From Alphaproteobacteria bacterium (lineage in GTDB: Bacteria > Pseudomonadota > Alphaproteobacteria > JANQMY01), in NCBI GenBank assembly GCA_028289425.1, contig JANQPL010000009.1, forward strand, positions 124,001-188,000: DNA of 64,000 nucleotides. The letters run 5' to 3'. The notes below the pieces were generated by a model that was not told the origin of the DNA, made no database searches, and saw nothing but the letters and a program-made list of their open reading frames with translations. Each line of letters starts with the position of its first letter. Position 1 is the first letter of the stretch. The position numbers and the translations under genes are program-made. Shown here in pieces: positions 7,732-16,914 of the stretch.

Positions 7732-8838
7732 ATGAGCATCACACCATCGCCGGACGACAAGCCGGCCACAATTGAGAACAATCGCCAACATCGTCAGGAA
7801 ACGGGCGCCACACACCTCACTCTGGTGCAGGAAACCACCGATGCCCTGATGATTTTGGATAGGGACGGCATTGTCCGCTTCGCCGATCCCGGTGCCGAGA
7901 AACTCTTCGGCGGCGGACCTTCGCTTGTGGGTAAACCGGCGCCGCTTGCATTACAGCCGGGCACCCAGGTGCTGACTTTGGAGACAGAGGCCGAACAGCG
8001 CTTTGTGGAGGTGCGGCTTGCCGACAGCGATTGGCAGGGCATGCCGGCCTATGTGGCGTCTGCCTCGGACATCACGGCACGCCGCCAAATCGAAGACGCG
8101 ATCGACCGTGCCCGCACTGTGGTGCGCCAAACAGGACGCGACAATGAAGCATTCTTTTCCAACCTGTCCCATTCGCTGCGCACGCCGCTCAACGACATTA
8201 TCGGCTTTTCTGAACTGATTAAGGAAGAGCGCCTGGGTCCGCTAGAAAACGACAAGTACAAGACCTACGTGGCCGATATCCACGCAAGCAGCCTGGCGTT
8301 GTTGGATTTGATCGACGAGGCTCTCGGTCTGGCGAACGGCGACCGTTCACCGGCGCAAACGGATGCCGCCGCAAGCATGGAGGACGTGTTGCGCTTGGCC
8401 GACAATTGCCGGCGCGGCGGTGATGAGCCTGCCTTTGCGTTACACATGGCCGACGGGGTGCGGGGCGTAAAGATCGCTGGTGACCCCGACGGATTGCAGC
8501 ATGCATTCCGCCTGCTCTTCTCCGATGCGGCGCGTAACGGCATCGCGGCGTCACCCACAACCTTGTCGATAGACTGCAGCGACGGCATGCTGGTGCTTGA
8601 GTTCAACAATTGCTGGCACGGCCATTCCGATGCGGATCTTGCCAACATGCTGGACGGTAAGTCGGCGCTTGGGCCTGACCCCTTCGCGCTCAACCCAACC
8701 AAGCAACGTTTTCAGAAAACAGCCGCCGCCTTTGCGGCCATTAAACGCATGGTCGATCTGTATGGCGGTGCGTTTGCCATTTTGGGCAATGGCGATAATG
8801 GGGTACGGTTGCGCATCAAACTTAAGATCGCATCCTGA
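7732..8838 (+). CDS. PAS domain sensor kinase-like protein with degenerate ATPase half
   Basis: A 368-residue cytoplasmic protein. A PAS domain spans about residues 30-115, and the HisKA dimerisation helix carries the His box HSLRTPLNDIIGFSELI, close to the PleC/DivJ group of Alphaproteobacteria. The C-terminal half has the position of an HATPase domain, but the N-box Asn is replaced (LLFSDAARNG) and no DxGxG or GxGLGL box is visible. It may be a phosphatase, scaffold or pseudokinase rather than an active kinase. No membrane segments. The stop lies 5 bases before lutA, so it is probably the first gene of the lut operon and may sense redox or metabolic state. The ribosome site is weak. Confidence 0.75.
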   Translation: MSITPSPDDKPATIENNRQHRQETGATHLTLVQETTDALMILDRDGIVRFADPGAEKLFGGGPSLVGKPAPLALQPGTQVLTLETEAEQRFVEVRLADSDWQGMPAYVASASDITARRQIEDAIDRARTVVRQTGRDNEAFFSNLSHSLRTPLNDIIGFSELIKEERLGPLENDKYKTYVADIHASSLALLDLIDEALGLANGDRSPAQTDAAASMEDVLRLADNCRRGGDEPAFALHMADGVRGVKIAGDPDGLQHAFRLLFSDAARNGIAASPTTLSIDCSDGMLVLEFNNCWHGHSDADLANMLDGKSALGPDPFALNPTKQRFQKTAAAFAAIKRMVDLYGGAFAILGNGDNGVRLRIKLKIAS

Positions 8839-8843
8839 CCCTT

Positions 8844-9656
8844 ATGACATCGTCTGACGATTTGCCGCCTGGTGACGCGGCGCCCGCGGAGAAGCGCGCT
8901 AACGTTGCCCTGTTCGTGACCTGCCTGGTCGATTTGTTCCGCCCCTCCATTGGTTTTGCAACGGTCAAACTGCTGGAAGAGGCGGGGCTGCGGGTGAGCG
9001 TGCCCCAAGGCCAGACCTGTTGCGGACAGCCCGCTTACAATTCAGGCGACCGTAAGAACGCCATGGCCATCGCCAAACAAACCATCACGGCACTGGAGCC
9101 GTTTGATTATGTGGTGGCGCCGTCCGGATCCTGCGCGGCCATGATTTCCGCGCACTACCCCGACCTCATGCGTGCCGACATTCAATGGTCCAAGCGCGCC
9201 CGCGCCGTGGCCATGAAGACCTTTGAGATTACGCAGTTTTTGGTCGACGTGCTCAAGGTCGAGAAAGTGGACGCCCGGTTCGAAGAAGACGTGGTCTATC
9301 ACGACAGTTGTTCCGGGTTGCGGGAACTTAAGATCAAATCGCAGCCGCGCAAACTGCTTTCCTCCGTCGACGGATTACATTTCAAAGAGCTGATGGACGA
9401 AGAAGGGTGCTGTGGTTTCGGCGGCACGTTTTGCGTCAAATATTCCGATGTCTCCAACAAGATCGTCGACCGCAAAACGCAAGCCATCGAAGCCTCCGGC
9501 GCCGAAACGTTGATCGCGGGCGATCTGGGATGCCTGATGAACATGGCCGGTAAACTCAGCCGGGCCGGGTCTTCCGTCCGGGTACGTCACGTGGCCGAAG
9601 TGCTTGCCGGCATGACCGACGGTCCGGCCATTGGCGAACCGCAACCCGATGAGTAA
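8844..9656 (+). CDS. lutA: LutA-like cysteine-rich Fe-S oxidoreductase subunit
   Basis: A 270-residue member of the CCG-domain family (LutA/YkgE, GlcF-like). The two cysteine-rich repeats include GQTCCGQPAYNSGD and GCCGFGGTFCVKYS, which bind Fe-S clusters. In other bacteria LutABC is a three-subunit cytoplasmic complex oxidising L-lactate to pyruvate. The gene is followed by LutB (17-base gap) and LutC (overlap), so the whole complex is present. The N-terminus (about 20 residues) is slightly longer than usual, and a start further in is possible. Order and motifs make the assignment firm. Lactate as the substrate is inferred from the family. Confidence 0.9.
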   Translation: MTSSDDLPPGDAAPAEKRANVALFVTCLVDLFRPSIGFATVKLLEEAGLRVSVPQGQTCCGQPAYNSGDRKNAMAIAKQTITALEPFDYVVAPSGSCAAMISAHYPDLMRADIQWSKRARAVAMKTFEITQFLVDVLKVEKVDARFEEDVVYHDSCSGLRELKIKSQPRKLLSSVDGLHFKELMDEEGCCGFGGTFCVKYSDVSNKIVDRKTQAIEASGAETLIAGDLGCLMNMAGKLSRAGSSVRVRHVAEVLAGMTDGPAIGEPQPDE

Positions 9657-9673
9657 ACGGCCGGAAAACGATT

Positions 9674-11086
9674 ATGGACGCCACGGCTAAAAGCTTCAAA
9701 GACCAGGCCAAGGACGGTCTCGAGAACGCGACGCTTCAGGATGCGCTTGGCAAACTTGGCTTCGGGTTTCCGCTGCTGCGCCAGATGGCGGCGGACGGTT
9801 TGCCGGAATTCGACGCCCTGCGCGATCAAGGCCGGGACATCAAGAACCATGTGCTTGAGCACTTGGACTACTATCTGGAACGCTTCGAAGAACAGGTCAC
9901 AGGCCATGGCGGCCAGGTGCATTGGTGCCCGACCGACGGCGATGCCCGCGACGCGATCCTGAAAATCTGCCAAGAGGCCAGGGCTAAAACGGTCACCAAA
10001 GGCAAGTCAATGGTGACCGAAGAAATCGCCATCAACGCCCATCTGGAAGCGCACGGCATCAAGGCCATCGAGACCGATTTGGGCGAATACATCATTCAAC
10101 TGCGCAATGAACCGCCAAGCCATATTGTCGGTCCTGCCATCCATCTTAACAAAGAACAAATTGCCGGAACGTTCCGGTCCCATCACAAGGAGCTCGATCC
10201 GGACCGCTCGCTCGAAGAAGTGCCCGCCCTTGTGCGGGAGGCGCGAGAAGTGCTGCGCCAAAAATACATCGATGCGGATGTGGGGATTACCGGAGCCAAC
10301 TTCTTGGTCGCCGAAACTGGGTCCAGCATCATCGTCACCAATGAAGGCAATGGCGATCTGTCGCAAAGCTTGCCACGCATTCACATCGTCGTGGCCAGCA
10401 TCGAGAAAGTGGTGCCGACGCTGGAAGATGCGTGCACCTTCTTGCGCTTGCTGGCGCGGTCGGCCACCGGGCAGGAATTCAGTGCCTATACGACCTTCTC
10501 TACCGGTCCCAAACGGCCGGACGATCCCGACGGTCCCGAGCAGTATCATGTCATTCTCTTAGATAATGGGCGGTCGGATCTTCTGGGGACGGAATTTCAA
10601 GACGTCCTGCGGTGCATCCGGTGCGGCGCCTGCATGAACCATTGTCCGGTCTATACCAGTGTGGGCGGTCATGCCTATGGATCGGTCTATCCGGGGCCCA
10701 TCGGTTCCGTGCTCACACCGGCATTGGCGGGCATCGACCAAAGCCACCACCTGCCCAACGCGTCAACGTTCTGCGGCAAATGCGAAGAAGTGTGCCCTAT
10801 GCGCATTCCGCTGCCCAAAATGATGCGCTATTGGCGGGAGCGCGCTTTCGACCAAGGCCAAGACCCGGTAGCGGCCCGCTGGGCCTTGGCGTTTTGGGCG
10901 ACGGCCGCGCGCTGGCCCGCGCTTTATCATTTTGGTGCGAATGTTATGACCCGGCTTCTTCATTTTATGGGCAAGCGCGAAGGTCATTTGGTGCGGCTGC
11001 CCTTTGCGGGCGGCTGGACCCGGCACCGGGACTTCCCGACACCAGAACGGGCGACGTTCCAATCTCAATGGCGCAAGCGACTATGA
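9674..11086 (+). CDS. lutB: LutB-like iron-sulfur protein
   Basis: A 470-residue protein with an N-terminal LUD domain (about residues 60-290) followed by a ferredoxin-like 2[4Fe-4S] segment. The cluster ligands are C314-x2-C317-x2-C320-x3-C324-P and C367-x2-C370-x3-C374-P. The C-terminal ~90 residues match the LutB tail (PLPKMMRYWRERAF). It is the electron-transferring subunit of the predicted lactate oxidation complex. The stop overlaps the lutC start by ATGA, indicating translational coupling. Confidence 0.92.
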   Translation: MDATAKSFKDQAKDGLENATLQDALGKLGFGFPLLRQMAADGLPEFDALRDQGRDIKNHVLEHLDYYLERFEEQVTGHGGQVHWCPTDGDARDAILKICQEARAKTVTKGKSMVTEEIAINAHLEAHGIKAIETDLGEYIIQLRNEPPSHIVGPAIHLNKEQIAGTFRSHHKELDPDRSLEEVPALVREAREVLRQKYIDADVGITGANFLVAETGSSIIVTNEGNGDLSQSLPRIHIVVASIEKVVPTLEDACTFLRLLARSATGQEFSAYTTFSTGPKRPDDPDGPEQYHVILLDNGRSDLLGTEFQDVLRCIRCGACMNHCPVYTSVGGHAYGSVYPGPIGSVLTPALAGIDQSHHLPNASTFCGKCEEVCPMRIPLPKMMRYWRERAFDQGQDPVAARWALAFWATAARWPALYHFGANVMTRLLHFMGKREGHLVRLPFAGGWTRHRDFPTPERATFQSQWRKRL

Positions 11087-11751
11087 GCGATCCACGGGCG
11101 CAAATTCTCGGCAAGATCAGAGAAATCCGCGGGCGCGGCGCGCTTTCCGCCAGCAATCGCCACATGCTGGACACCCGCCTTGCGGATCACCCGCGCAATG
11201 TGGTCCCGGCCCGCGCCGATGGTCCGCAGGCGGAGCTTATCGTTCAGTTTATGGATTATCTGGGCAAGGCCGGCGCCACGGTCTTGCGCGTCCCGAAGCG
11301 GTCCGATGTGCCGGCCGCCGTGGCCGAATATCTGCGCGACAATAATTTGCCGGGCCGGGTGCGCACCACATCGGACCCGGAAATCGATTCCCTTCCATGG
11401 TCGGATCAGGAGATGCTGGAGCGGACCGAGGGCCGCGCCGAAAAATCAGACGATGTGAGCGTGACCAGCGCGGTTGCCGGCATCGCCGAAACTGGAACGC
11501 TACTGCTCACCTCGGGCAAGCACACCCCCACCTCGCTGAACTTTCTTCCCGAAACACATATTGTGGTCCTGTCTGCGCAAACCGTTGTGGGCTCTTATGA
11601 AGACGCCATCGACAAGGTGCGCAAGCAAGGCCAATTGCCGCGCACGCTGAACTTCATCACCGGTCCGTCGCGCACGGCGGATGTGGAACTCACCATGGAA
11701 ATGGGTGCCCACGGACCACGGCAGTTGCACGTGATTTTGGTGGATAACTAG
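11083..11751 (+). CDS. lutC: LutC-like LUD-domain protein
   Basis: A 222-residue LUD (YkgG) domain protein, third subunit of the predicted LutABC complex. The typical features are the SVTSAVAGIAETGTLLL segment and the GPSRTADVELTMEMGAHGP-type C-terminal motif. The start at 11083 overlaps the lutB stop (ATGA). An in-frame ATG at 11068 is possible but less likely. The gene ends 4 bases into the convergent TauE-like gene, so neither has room for its own terminator. Confidence 0.92.
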   Translation: MSDPRAQILGKIREIRGRGALSASNRHMLDTRLADHPRNVVPARADGPQAELIVQFMDYLGKAGATVLRVPKRSDVPAAVAEYLRDNNLPGRVRTTSDPEIDSLPWSDQEMLERTEGRAEKSDDVSVTSAVAGIAETGTLLLTSGKHTPTSLNFLPETHIVVLSAQTVVGSYEDAIDKVRKQGQLPRTLNFITGPSRTADVELTMEMGAHGPRQLHVILVDN

Positions 11752-12470
11752 AAGACCGCCCGCCCCATCAGTCCGGCGCCCATGACCCCCGATAGAACAT
11801 AGACGGCCCGTTCGAAACTGCCTCTCGACAAGTGACGCGCTGCGATACGGCCGAACCAGATTGCCAGCAACACTACGGGAATGGCCATCGCCACCAGCAC
11901 CACCACCTCCCACGTCCAAAGACCAAAGCCGGCATGGGTTGCGCAGATCAGCACGCTTGAAGGCAAAAAGAATCCTTGCAGTGTGCCGCGGAATTGATCG
12001 GGCGGCCAGTTCGCCAAGGACCCATAGATGACCACCGGCGGCGCATTGGTGTTATAGGCGGCGCCGAAACATCCGCCCGATACACCGGCCAGCGCGCGCC
12101 AGCCAATATGCTCACTGACAGAAAGAGGCACGTTGGCCAGCCGGAAAACGCTGAAGCAAAACAAGATCAGGCCAAGGCCCGCTTGCCCGATGGTGGGGTC
12201 CACCTCGCGCACCAGCAGGGCGCCCAAAGGCATGCCCAGGATTGAAAAGCCGATCAGCGTGGCGGCGGCCCGCAGATCAATGTGGCGCCACTCACCGGCA
12301 AGGGTCGCCAGAATGGTCAGCGTCATGACAATCGCCACCACAGGGGCGGCGACCGGTAGGCCCAACATGACGGTCAAAAACGGCATGGCGATAAGGGCAG
12401 TGCCAAAGCCGAGGCCTGCGTGAACCCCCACTGCAACAAACAGCACCAAAAGCACAAAAAAGGTTTCCAT
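11748..12470 (-). CDS. TauE/SafE family anion exporter
   Basis: A 240-residue inner-membrane protein with about seven hydrophobic segments and the repeated G-x-G-(x)-G-rich turn of the family (VGVHAGLGFGTALIAMPFLTV near the N-terminus, SGGCFGAAYNTNAPPVVIY in the middle). TauE/SafE proteins export sulfite, sulfoacetate or organic anions. The substrate here is unknown. It is convergent with and overlaps lutC by 4 bases, so the neighbour says little about its role. Confidence 0.8.
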   Translation of the reverse strand: METFFVLLVLFVAVGVHAGLGFGTALIAMPFLTVMLGLPVAAPVVAIVMTLTILATLAGEWRHIDLRAAATLIGFSILGMPLGALLVREVDPTIGQAGLGLILFCFSVFRLANVPLSVSEHIGWRALAGVSGGCFGAAYNTNAPPVVIYGSLANWPPDQFRGTLQGFFLPSSVLICATHAGFGLWTWEVVVLVAMAIPVVLLAIWFGRIAARHLSRGSFERAVYVLSGVMGAGLMGRAVF

Positions 12471-12659
12471 TTATGTCTTGTAAGCACTTCCGCTTATCAG
12501 CTCGTTAACGAATGGGTAACCACGAAAGCGCCCGAGGGACGCCGCGTTTTTGCCGAAAATAAACCCTATTACTTGATCATGTTGGGACCTGGCCACCCCT
12601 TCCCTAAATCTGATATTGGGGAGGGGGACGGCACAGCGACACCATTTCAAGGTGATACC

Positions 12660-13733
12660 ATGTGCAAGTTTCTTTTGGTCGGCGGCGGCAAGATTGGCGA
12701 AATGATCGCCGAAATGCTGAGCAATACAGGCGACTACGACATAACGGTTGCGGATCGCTGCCCCGATGCCCTGCAGAAATTTTCGGAACTGGATCGGGTG
12801 ACCTGCATTGGGCTCGACGTTACCGATGACTCCGCCCTTAAGCGGGCGATCGCCGGTCACGACGCGGTCTTAAGCGCCTTGCCCTATGACGTGACCAAGC
12901 ATTTGGCCCAGGCGGCCGCCGATTTGGGCGTGAACTATTTCGACCTTACGGAAGATGTGGCGGGCACCCGCTATGTTCGTCAGCTGGCGGAGAATGCGGA
13001 CAGCGCCATCATGCCCCAATGCGGCCTGGCACCGGGATTCATTTCGATCGTCGCCCATGATTTGGCGCACGAATTCGATGAGATTTACGATGTGCGCATG
13101 CGCGTGGGCGCATTGCCTCAATATCCGTCAAATGCGCTCAAATATAATCTCACTTGGAGCACCGAAGGCGTCATCAACGAATATTGCAATCCGTGCGAGG
13201 CAATCCGCGATGGCGAACAGCGGGAAATTATGCCGCTGGAGGGCAAAGAGAGCTTTGCCCTGGACGGTGTCGATTACGAAGCGTTCAACACCTCCGGCGG
13301 TCTGGGCACGCTGTGCGAAACCCTTGCCGGAAAGGTGCGGAATCTAGACTACAAGAGCGTGAGGTACCCCGGCCATTGCGACATTGCCAAATTGCTTGTG
13401 CGCGATCTGGGATTGAGCCGCCGGCAAGACCTGCTCAAACAAATTCTCGACGAAGCCCTACCCCACACTTTGCAAGACGTGGTGATCATTTTCGTTACTG
13501 TGAGCGGCATGAAGGGCGGCAAATTGTGCCAGGAGAGCTTTGCGAAAAAAATCTACGCCAAGGAGCTCTACGGCAAACAGCGCGGCGCCATCCAAATCAC
13601 CACCGCCGCCAGTGCCTGCGCCATCATCGATTTGATGCAGGACGGCAAACTCCCCAAGCAAGGCTTCATCAAGCAGGAACAAGTGCGTTTGAACGATTTC
13701 CTGTCAAATCGCTTCGGCCAGCATTATGCGTAA
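12660..13733 (+). CDS. Saccharopine dehydrogenase family oxidoreductase
   Basis: A 357-residue NAD(P)-binding protein. The Rossmann start is LLVGGGKIGEMIAEML, followed by an Asp-based second strand (VADRC), and the saccharopine-dehydrogenase-like C-terminal domain contains HDAVLSALPYDVTKHLAQ and PGFISIVAHDLAHEFD. Relatives include lysine-2-oxoglutarate reductase, lysine 6-dehydrogenase and carboxynorspermidine synthase. The exact reaction cannot be chosen from sequence. The start at 12660 has AAGGTG upstream and opens directly into the Rossmann strand. The extended upstream frame is not convincing. The 3' end overlaps the convergent membrane gene by 10 bases. Confidence 0.8.
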   Translation: MCKFLLVGGGKIGEMIAEMLSNTGDYDITVADRCPDALQKFSELDRVTCIGLDVTDDSALKRAIAGHDAVLSALPYDVTKHLAQAAADLGVNYFDLTEDVAGTRYVRQLAENADSAIMPQCGLAPGFISIVAHDLAHEFDEIYDVRMRVGALPQYPSNALKYNLTWSTEGVINEYCNPCEAIRDGEQREIMPLEGKESFALDGVDYEAFNTSGGLGTLCETLAGKVRNLDYKSVRYPGHCDIAKLLVRDLGLSRRQDLLKQILDEALPHTLQDVVIIFVTVSGMKGGKLCQESFAKKIYAKELYGKQRGAIQITTAASACAIIDLMQDGKLPKQGFIKQEQVRLNDFLSNRFGQHYA

Positions 13734-14107
13734 ACGATCTGATATATTCCGCATCCGAAGCTTATCAGTAGTACGAGAATGACCACCATTTGGCCCCACG
13801 CAATGGGCCATAACTGTGGATAGGCGATGAGCGCCCCCCAATAGGTCAGGTAGCACCCGAAGATTAGGCCCCACAACAGCAGCAAATGCCCTACGGGAAC
13901 AGGTGCCACTAAAAGGTGCCATAGCAAATATCCGGCGGTCGTCAGAAAGATGATCGAGATGTGGTACCAGCAGGCATGGTAACTGGCCGTGACGACGGGT
14001 GCTGCATTGCTCGCTTTGAGTTCTTTGACCGTGTGCGCTTGTCCCCATCCAATGTGACCGATTCCTAAGATCAGACATGTCGCGATCGTAATGATGAGCG
14101 GTGACAT
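13724..14107 (-). CDS. Four-span membrane protein, unknown function
   Basis: A 127-residue protein made of four hydrophobic helices (about residues 3-21, 34-55, 60-82 and 98-120). It has no enzyme motif that I recognise. The start at 14107 is chosen over 14161 because GGGAGGGC stands before it and the first helix begins at once. It is divergent from the TetR gene (97 bases between starts), so that regulator may control it. No family can be named. Confidence 0.65.
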   Translation of the reverse strand: MSPLIITIATCLILGIGHIGWGQAHTVKELKASNAAPVVTASYHACWYHISIIFLTTAGYLLWHLLVAPVPVGHLLLLWGLIFGCYLTYWGALIAYPQLWPIAWGQMVVILVLLISFGCGIYQIVYA

Positions 14108-14161
14108 GTGCCCTCCCGCAACTTTGCTCTCGACTTTCCGACAATCCTCGCAGAAGATCAT

Positions 14162-14180
14162 ACCTGAGGATTATTCAGGT
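14162..14180. promoter_or_regulatory. Candidate operator between the membrane gene and the TetR gene
   Basis: ACCTGA-N7-TCAGGT is a perfect 6-base inverted repeat, 24 bases upstream of the TetR start codon and within the divergent intergenic space. This is the expected place and size for autoregulation by a TetR dimer. No binding data can be read from sequence. Confidence 0.45.
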
Positions 14181-14204
14181 TTTAAACTCGGGTTTGTAGA
14201 ACGC

Positions 14205-14816
14205 ATGAAAGAAGCCTACAGGCCACGCAAATCCCCGGTTCAAGAGCGTAGCCGTGCCACCGTCAGCGCCATTTTGGAGGCTGCCGCTCAGGTTCTGAAA
14301 CGGCAGGGCTATGCAAAAACCACCACCAATGCCATCGCACAGCGGGCGGGCGTCAGCATCGGCTCGGTCTATGAGTATTTTCCGGACAAGAACGCCATTT
14401 TTGCTGCACTGAAGGAGAAGCTGCACCGCGATCAATTTGAGAAAGTTACTCAGCGCCTGACGATAGATTCTGCGGCGCCCCCCCAATCCGCCGTTCGACG
14501 GCTTCTCCAGGCACGCATCGAGGCCGCGCTGGAACAGCCGGACGTGGTGGCGATCCTAAACAAAGAAGTTCCGGCAAGTGTTTTTGCAAGCACACGGGAA
14601 GACGATTTCGTCACCTTCTCGGCTCTGATGGCAGCATTCGCCGAGCGCTACGAAAAACAAATCCGTATCAAGAACTTAGATACCGCTATTCCGCTGGGTA
14701 TTCAAATGGTAGATCTGACCATCAACCACATGGCGGCTCATCGAACCGCCGAACTGGAAGATCCAGCCTTTTTGGATGAACTTGCCGATATGATGTGCCG
14801 CTACATCCTCAAATGA
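14205..14816 (+). CDS. TetR/AcrR family transcriptional regulator
   Basis: A 203-residue one-component repressor. The N-terminal helix-turn-helix is clear (ILEAAAQVLKRQGYAKTTT, then IAQRAGVSIGSVYEYFPDK). The C-terminal ~140 residues form the variable ligand and dimer domain. The start at 14205 (M-K-E-A-Y) is preferred, because the upstream frame covers the operator-like palindrome and the divergent promoter region. It probably regulates itself and the divergent membrane protein. Confidence 0.85.
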   Translation: MKEAYRPRKSPVQERSRATVSAILEAAAQVLKRQGYAKTTTNAIAQRAGVSIGSVYEYFPDKNAIFAALKEKLHRDQFEKVTQRLTIDSAAPPQSAVRRLLQARIEAALEQPDVVAILNKEVPASVFASTREDDFVTFSALMAAFAERYEKQIRIKNLDTAIPLGIQMVDLTINHMAAHRTAELEDPAFLDELADMMCRYILK

Positions 14817-14844
14817 AACAGAAGATTTTATGCGCGCCGAACGT

Positions 14845-15303
14845 TTATGAAGCACCCGCCGTTTCCCATTCGGCGACATTCTTGTAGAGCCGCGCCAGCA
14901 GTGTACGGAGCTGTTTGGTTTCTTCCGGCGAAAAGCCTTCAAGCGGAATTACTTCGAATTTGCGCGCCTGGGGAATGATCTCTTCGATGAGCTTGATGCC
15001 CGTCTCGGTGAGTGTCACGGTCACCGCCCGTGCATCGCCCCCTTCACGGGTGCGTACAAGCAGCCCATCCTTCTCAAGCTTGGTGAGCACCCGCGAGACC
15101 GTCCATAATTCGATGCTGGTAAAGTCTGCAATCTCACCGATGCGCATGTGCCCCGTCTGATAAACCGATGCGAGCAAGCGCCAGGTTGTGATGTCGATGC
15201 CGTGTTTCTTCAGCAGGGCGCTGAACCGGGCCGCCACGGTGCTGCCCGCCCGGTTGAGCAGGAACGGCACAAACACCGTCAGATCAAACTTCGAACGCGT
15301 CAT
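14845..15303 (-). CDS. MarR family transcriptional regulator
   Basis: A 152-residue winged-helix protein. RIGEIADFTSIELWTVSRV is the recognition region, followed by LTKLEKDGLLVRTREGGDARAV-type wing sequence. GGGGAG upstream supports the start at 15303. It lies 52 bases downstream of the WS/DGAT acyltransferase gene on the same strand. It may therefore be co-transcribed with it and repress the operon from the palindrome at 17010-17021. Confidence 0.87.
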   Translation of the reverse strand: MTRSKFDLTVFVPFLLNRAGSTVAARFSALLKKHGIDITTWRLLASVYQTGHMRIGEIADFTSIELWTVSRVLTKLEKDGLLVRTREGGDARAVTVTLTETGIKLIEEIIPQARKFEVIPLEGFSPEETKQLRTLLARLYKNVAEWETAGAS

Positions 15304-15354
15304 CGGCAACTCTCCCCTACCGTCACTCATTTACGCGTGCGCTTCGATGTAATG

Positions 15355-16863
15355 TTATTCCGCCGCCGCTGCAACCACCCGATGGAACACGTCGGGGCTG
15401 GGCAGTTTGTCGGCATCCGGAACGTCGATGCGGATTTCGTCGTCCTCTTCCACGGCGTCCTCAAGATAGATGGCCTTCAACTCTTCAAAACTCGCGACCA
15501 AATCATCGCGCATCACCGGCAGACCGGGCAGCAGATCCGCGCAAGCGACTAGGCCGAAGTCGAGCTTGTCCAAATAACTCTGTACCGTGATGTTCAGCCC
15601 CTGCCCGTGGGCCACGGCCGAGACCGGATGATAGTGTTCCATCTTGGCGCCCTTGAGAAAAATCTCGTGGCGGGGGCCGGCCACATTGGAAATGATCAGA
15701 TTGGCGATGGGCCGGTGCATATTGGCAAGTTGCAAGGCGCCATAGGCCTGGGCCGCCCAGCGCATGGCAAGCGGCGCGCCGAACACATTGAAGTTCTGGA
15801 TCATCGCGTCCTTTGTGGCTTCCACATCGCCTTTCGCCTCAACGCTCGCCAAATGCACAAACTCAAGCCGCTCGGCAGGATCTTCGATGTGTGTGCCCAA
15901 AGGGCAGGTCATGCTGGTGACCAAGGTGCCCATTTCATCGGAGCCTTGGGCTTCGCCCCGGCGTAGCGACACCGGCACGGCCGCCGTCAAGCTTTCTTCG
16001 GGCAGATCCTCTAGCCGGTCCAGAAACCGCCGAAGCGCACCGCCGCACATGGCCATCACCACATCGTTCAGCGTCACGCCGGCCGCCTTTTTTATCGCCT
16101 TCACGTCTTCCAGCGGAACCGACGCCATGGCGAATCTCCGGTGCTTGCCGATCACCCGGTTGAAATGGGTGCGGGGCGCCGTTAGCGCAAACGGTGAAAC
16201 GCGCTCGCGGTCGAGTGCCACACCGGCCACATGGCGCACCGCACTGAACAGGCTGGGCAGTTTGCGCGCCAATTCGACCGGCTGATAGAGGAACCGTCCG
16301 TAGGCGTCGGCAATGAGCGTCAGGGCTGAGGGTTCGGGCAGCTTCGCCACCTGCTTCGGCGGCGCCACTTTCCGGGGACGCTTTGTCTTGTCGAACATCA
16401 CATCCAATTGGGCAACGCCGGATTCACCGTCGATGACCGAGTGGTGGATTTTGATCACAAGCCCCACCCGATTGCCTTCAAGGCCTTCGACCAAGGTGTA
16501 TTGCCAAAGCGGCCGGTCGAAATCGAGCGGGCGTTCCTGAATTCTGGCAACGGCGTGTTCGTATTGCGCCATGGTGCCCGGCTTGGGCAGCACATAGCGC
16601 TGGACGTGATAGTCCAAGTCGATCTCGTCCGCTTCCACCCAAACCGGATGATCGAGGTTGAGCGGCGTGCGCTTCGGCTTCACGCGGTACGTCTTCAGCA
16701 AATGGGCACGTGACTTCACATGCTCCTTCAAATCCCCATAGAACGTCTTCGCTTTGCCGCGCGGCAGTTTGAAAATCGGCGCACTCGCCACATGCATCGG
16801 CATGCTGGAGGTTTCAAAGTGAAGCCAGCTTGCGTCCAGTGCTTTGACCTTATCGACAGGCAT
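15355..16863 (-). CDS. Wax ester synthase/diacylglycerol acyltransferase (WS/DGAT)
   Basis: A 502-residue acyltransferase of normal family length. The catalytic motif HHxxxDG appears as KIHHSVIDGESG in the N-terminal half. The C-terminal half carries NLIISNVAGP and the typical GLNITVQSYLDKLDFGLVACADLLPG end. The enzyme esterifies a fatty alcohol or diacylglycerol with acyl-CoA to make storage lipid at the membrane. The substrate choice is not predictable. A MarR gene follows in the same direction. The promoter region upstream has a TTGACA box, an operator-like palindrome and a leader hairpin. Confidence 0.92.
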   Translation of the reverse strand: MPVDKVKALDASWLHFETSSMPMHVASAPIFKLPRGKAKTFYGDLKEHVKSRAHLLKTYRVKPKRTPLNLDHPVWVEADEIDLDYHVQRYVLPKPGTMAQYEHAVARIQERPLDFDRPLWQYTLVEGLEGNRVGLVIKIHHSVIDGESGVAQLDVMFDKTKRPRKVAPPKQVAKLPEPSALTLIADAYGRFLYQPVELARKLPSLFSAVRHVAGVALDRERVSPFALTAPRTHFNRVIGKHRRFAMASVPLEDVKAIKKAAGVTLNDVVMAMCGGALRRFLDRLEDLPEESLTAAVPVSLRRGEAQGSDEMGTLVTSMTCPLGTHIEDPAERLEFVHLASVEAKGDVEATKDAMIQNFNVFGAPLAMRWAAQAYGALQLANMHRPIANLIISNVAGPRHEIFLKGAKMEHYHPVSAVAHGQGLNITVQSYLDKLDFGLVACADLLPGLPVMRDDLVASFEELKAIYLEDAVEEDDEIRIDVPDADKLPSPDVFHRVVAAAAE

Positions 16864-16914
16864 TTGATGCTCCTACGGTTGAACTCGACAAACAGTACGG
16901 CAGCTCCAGGGCCC

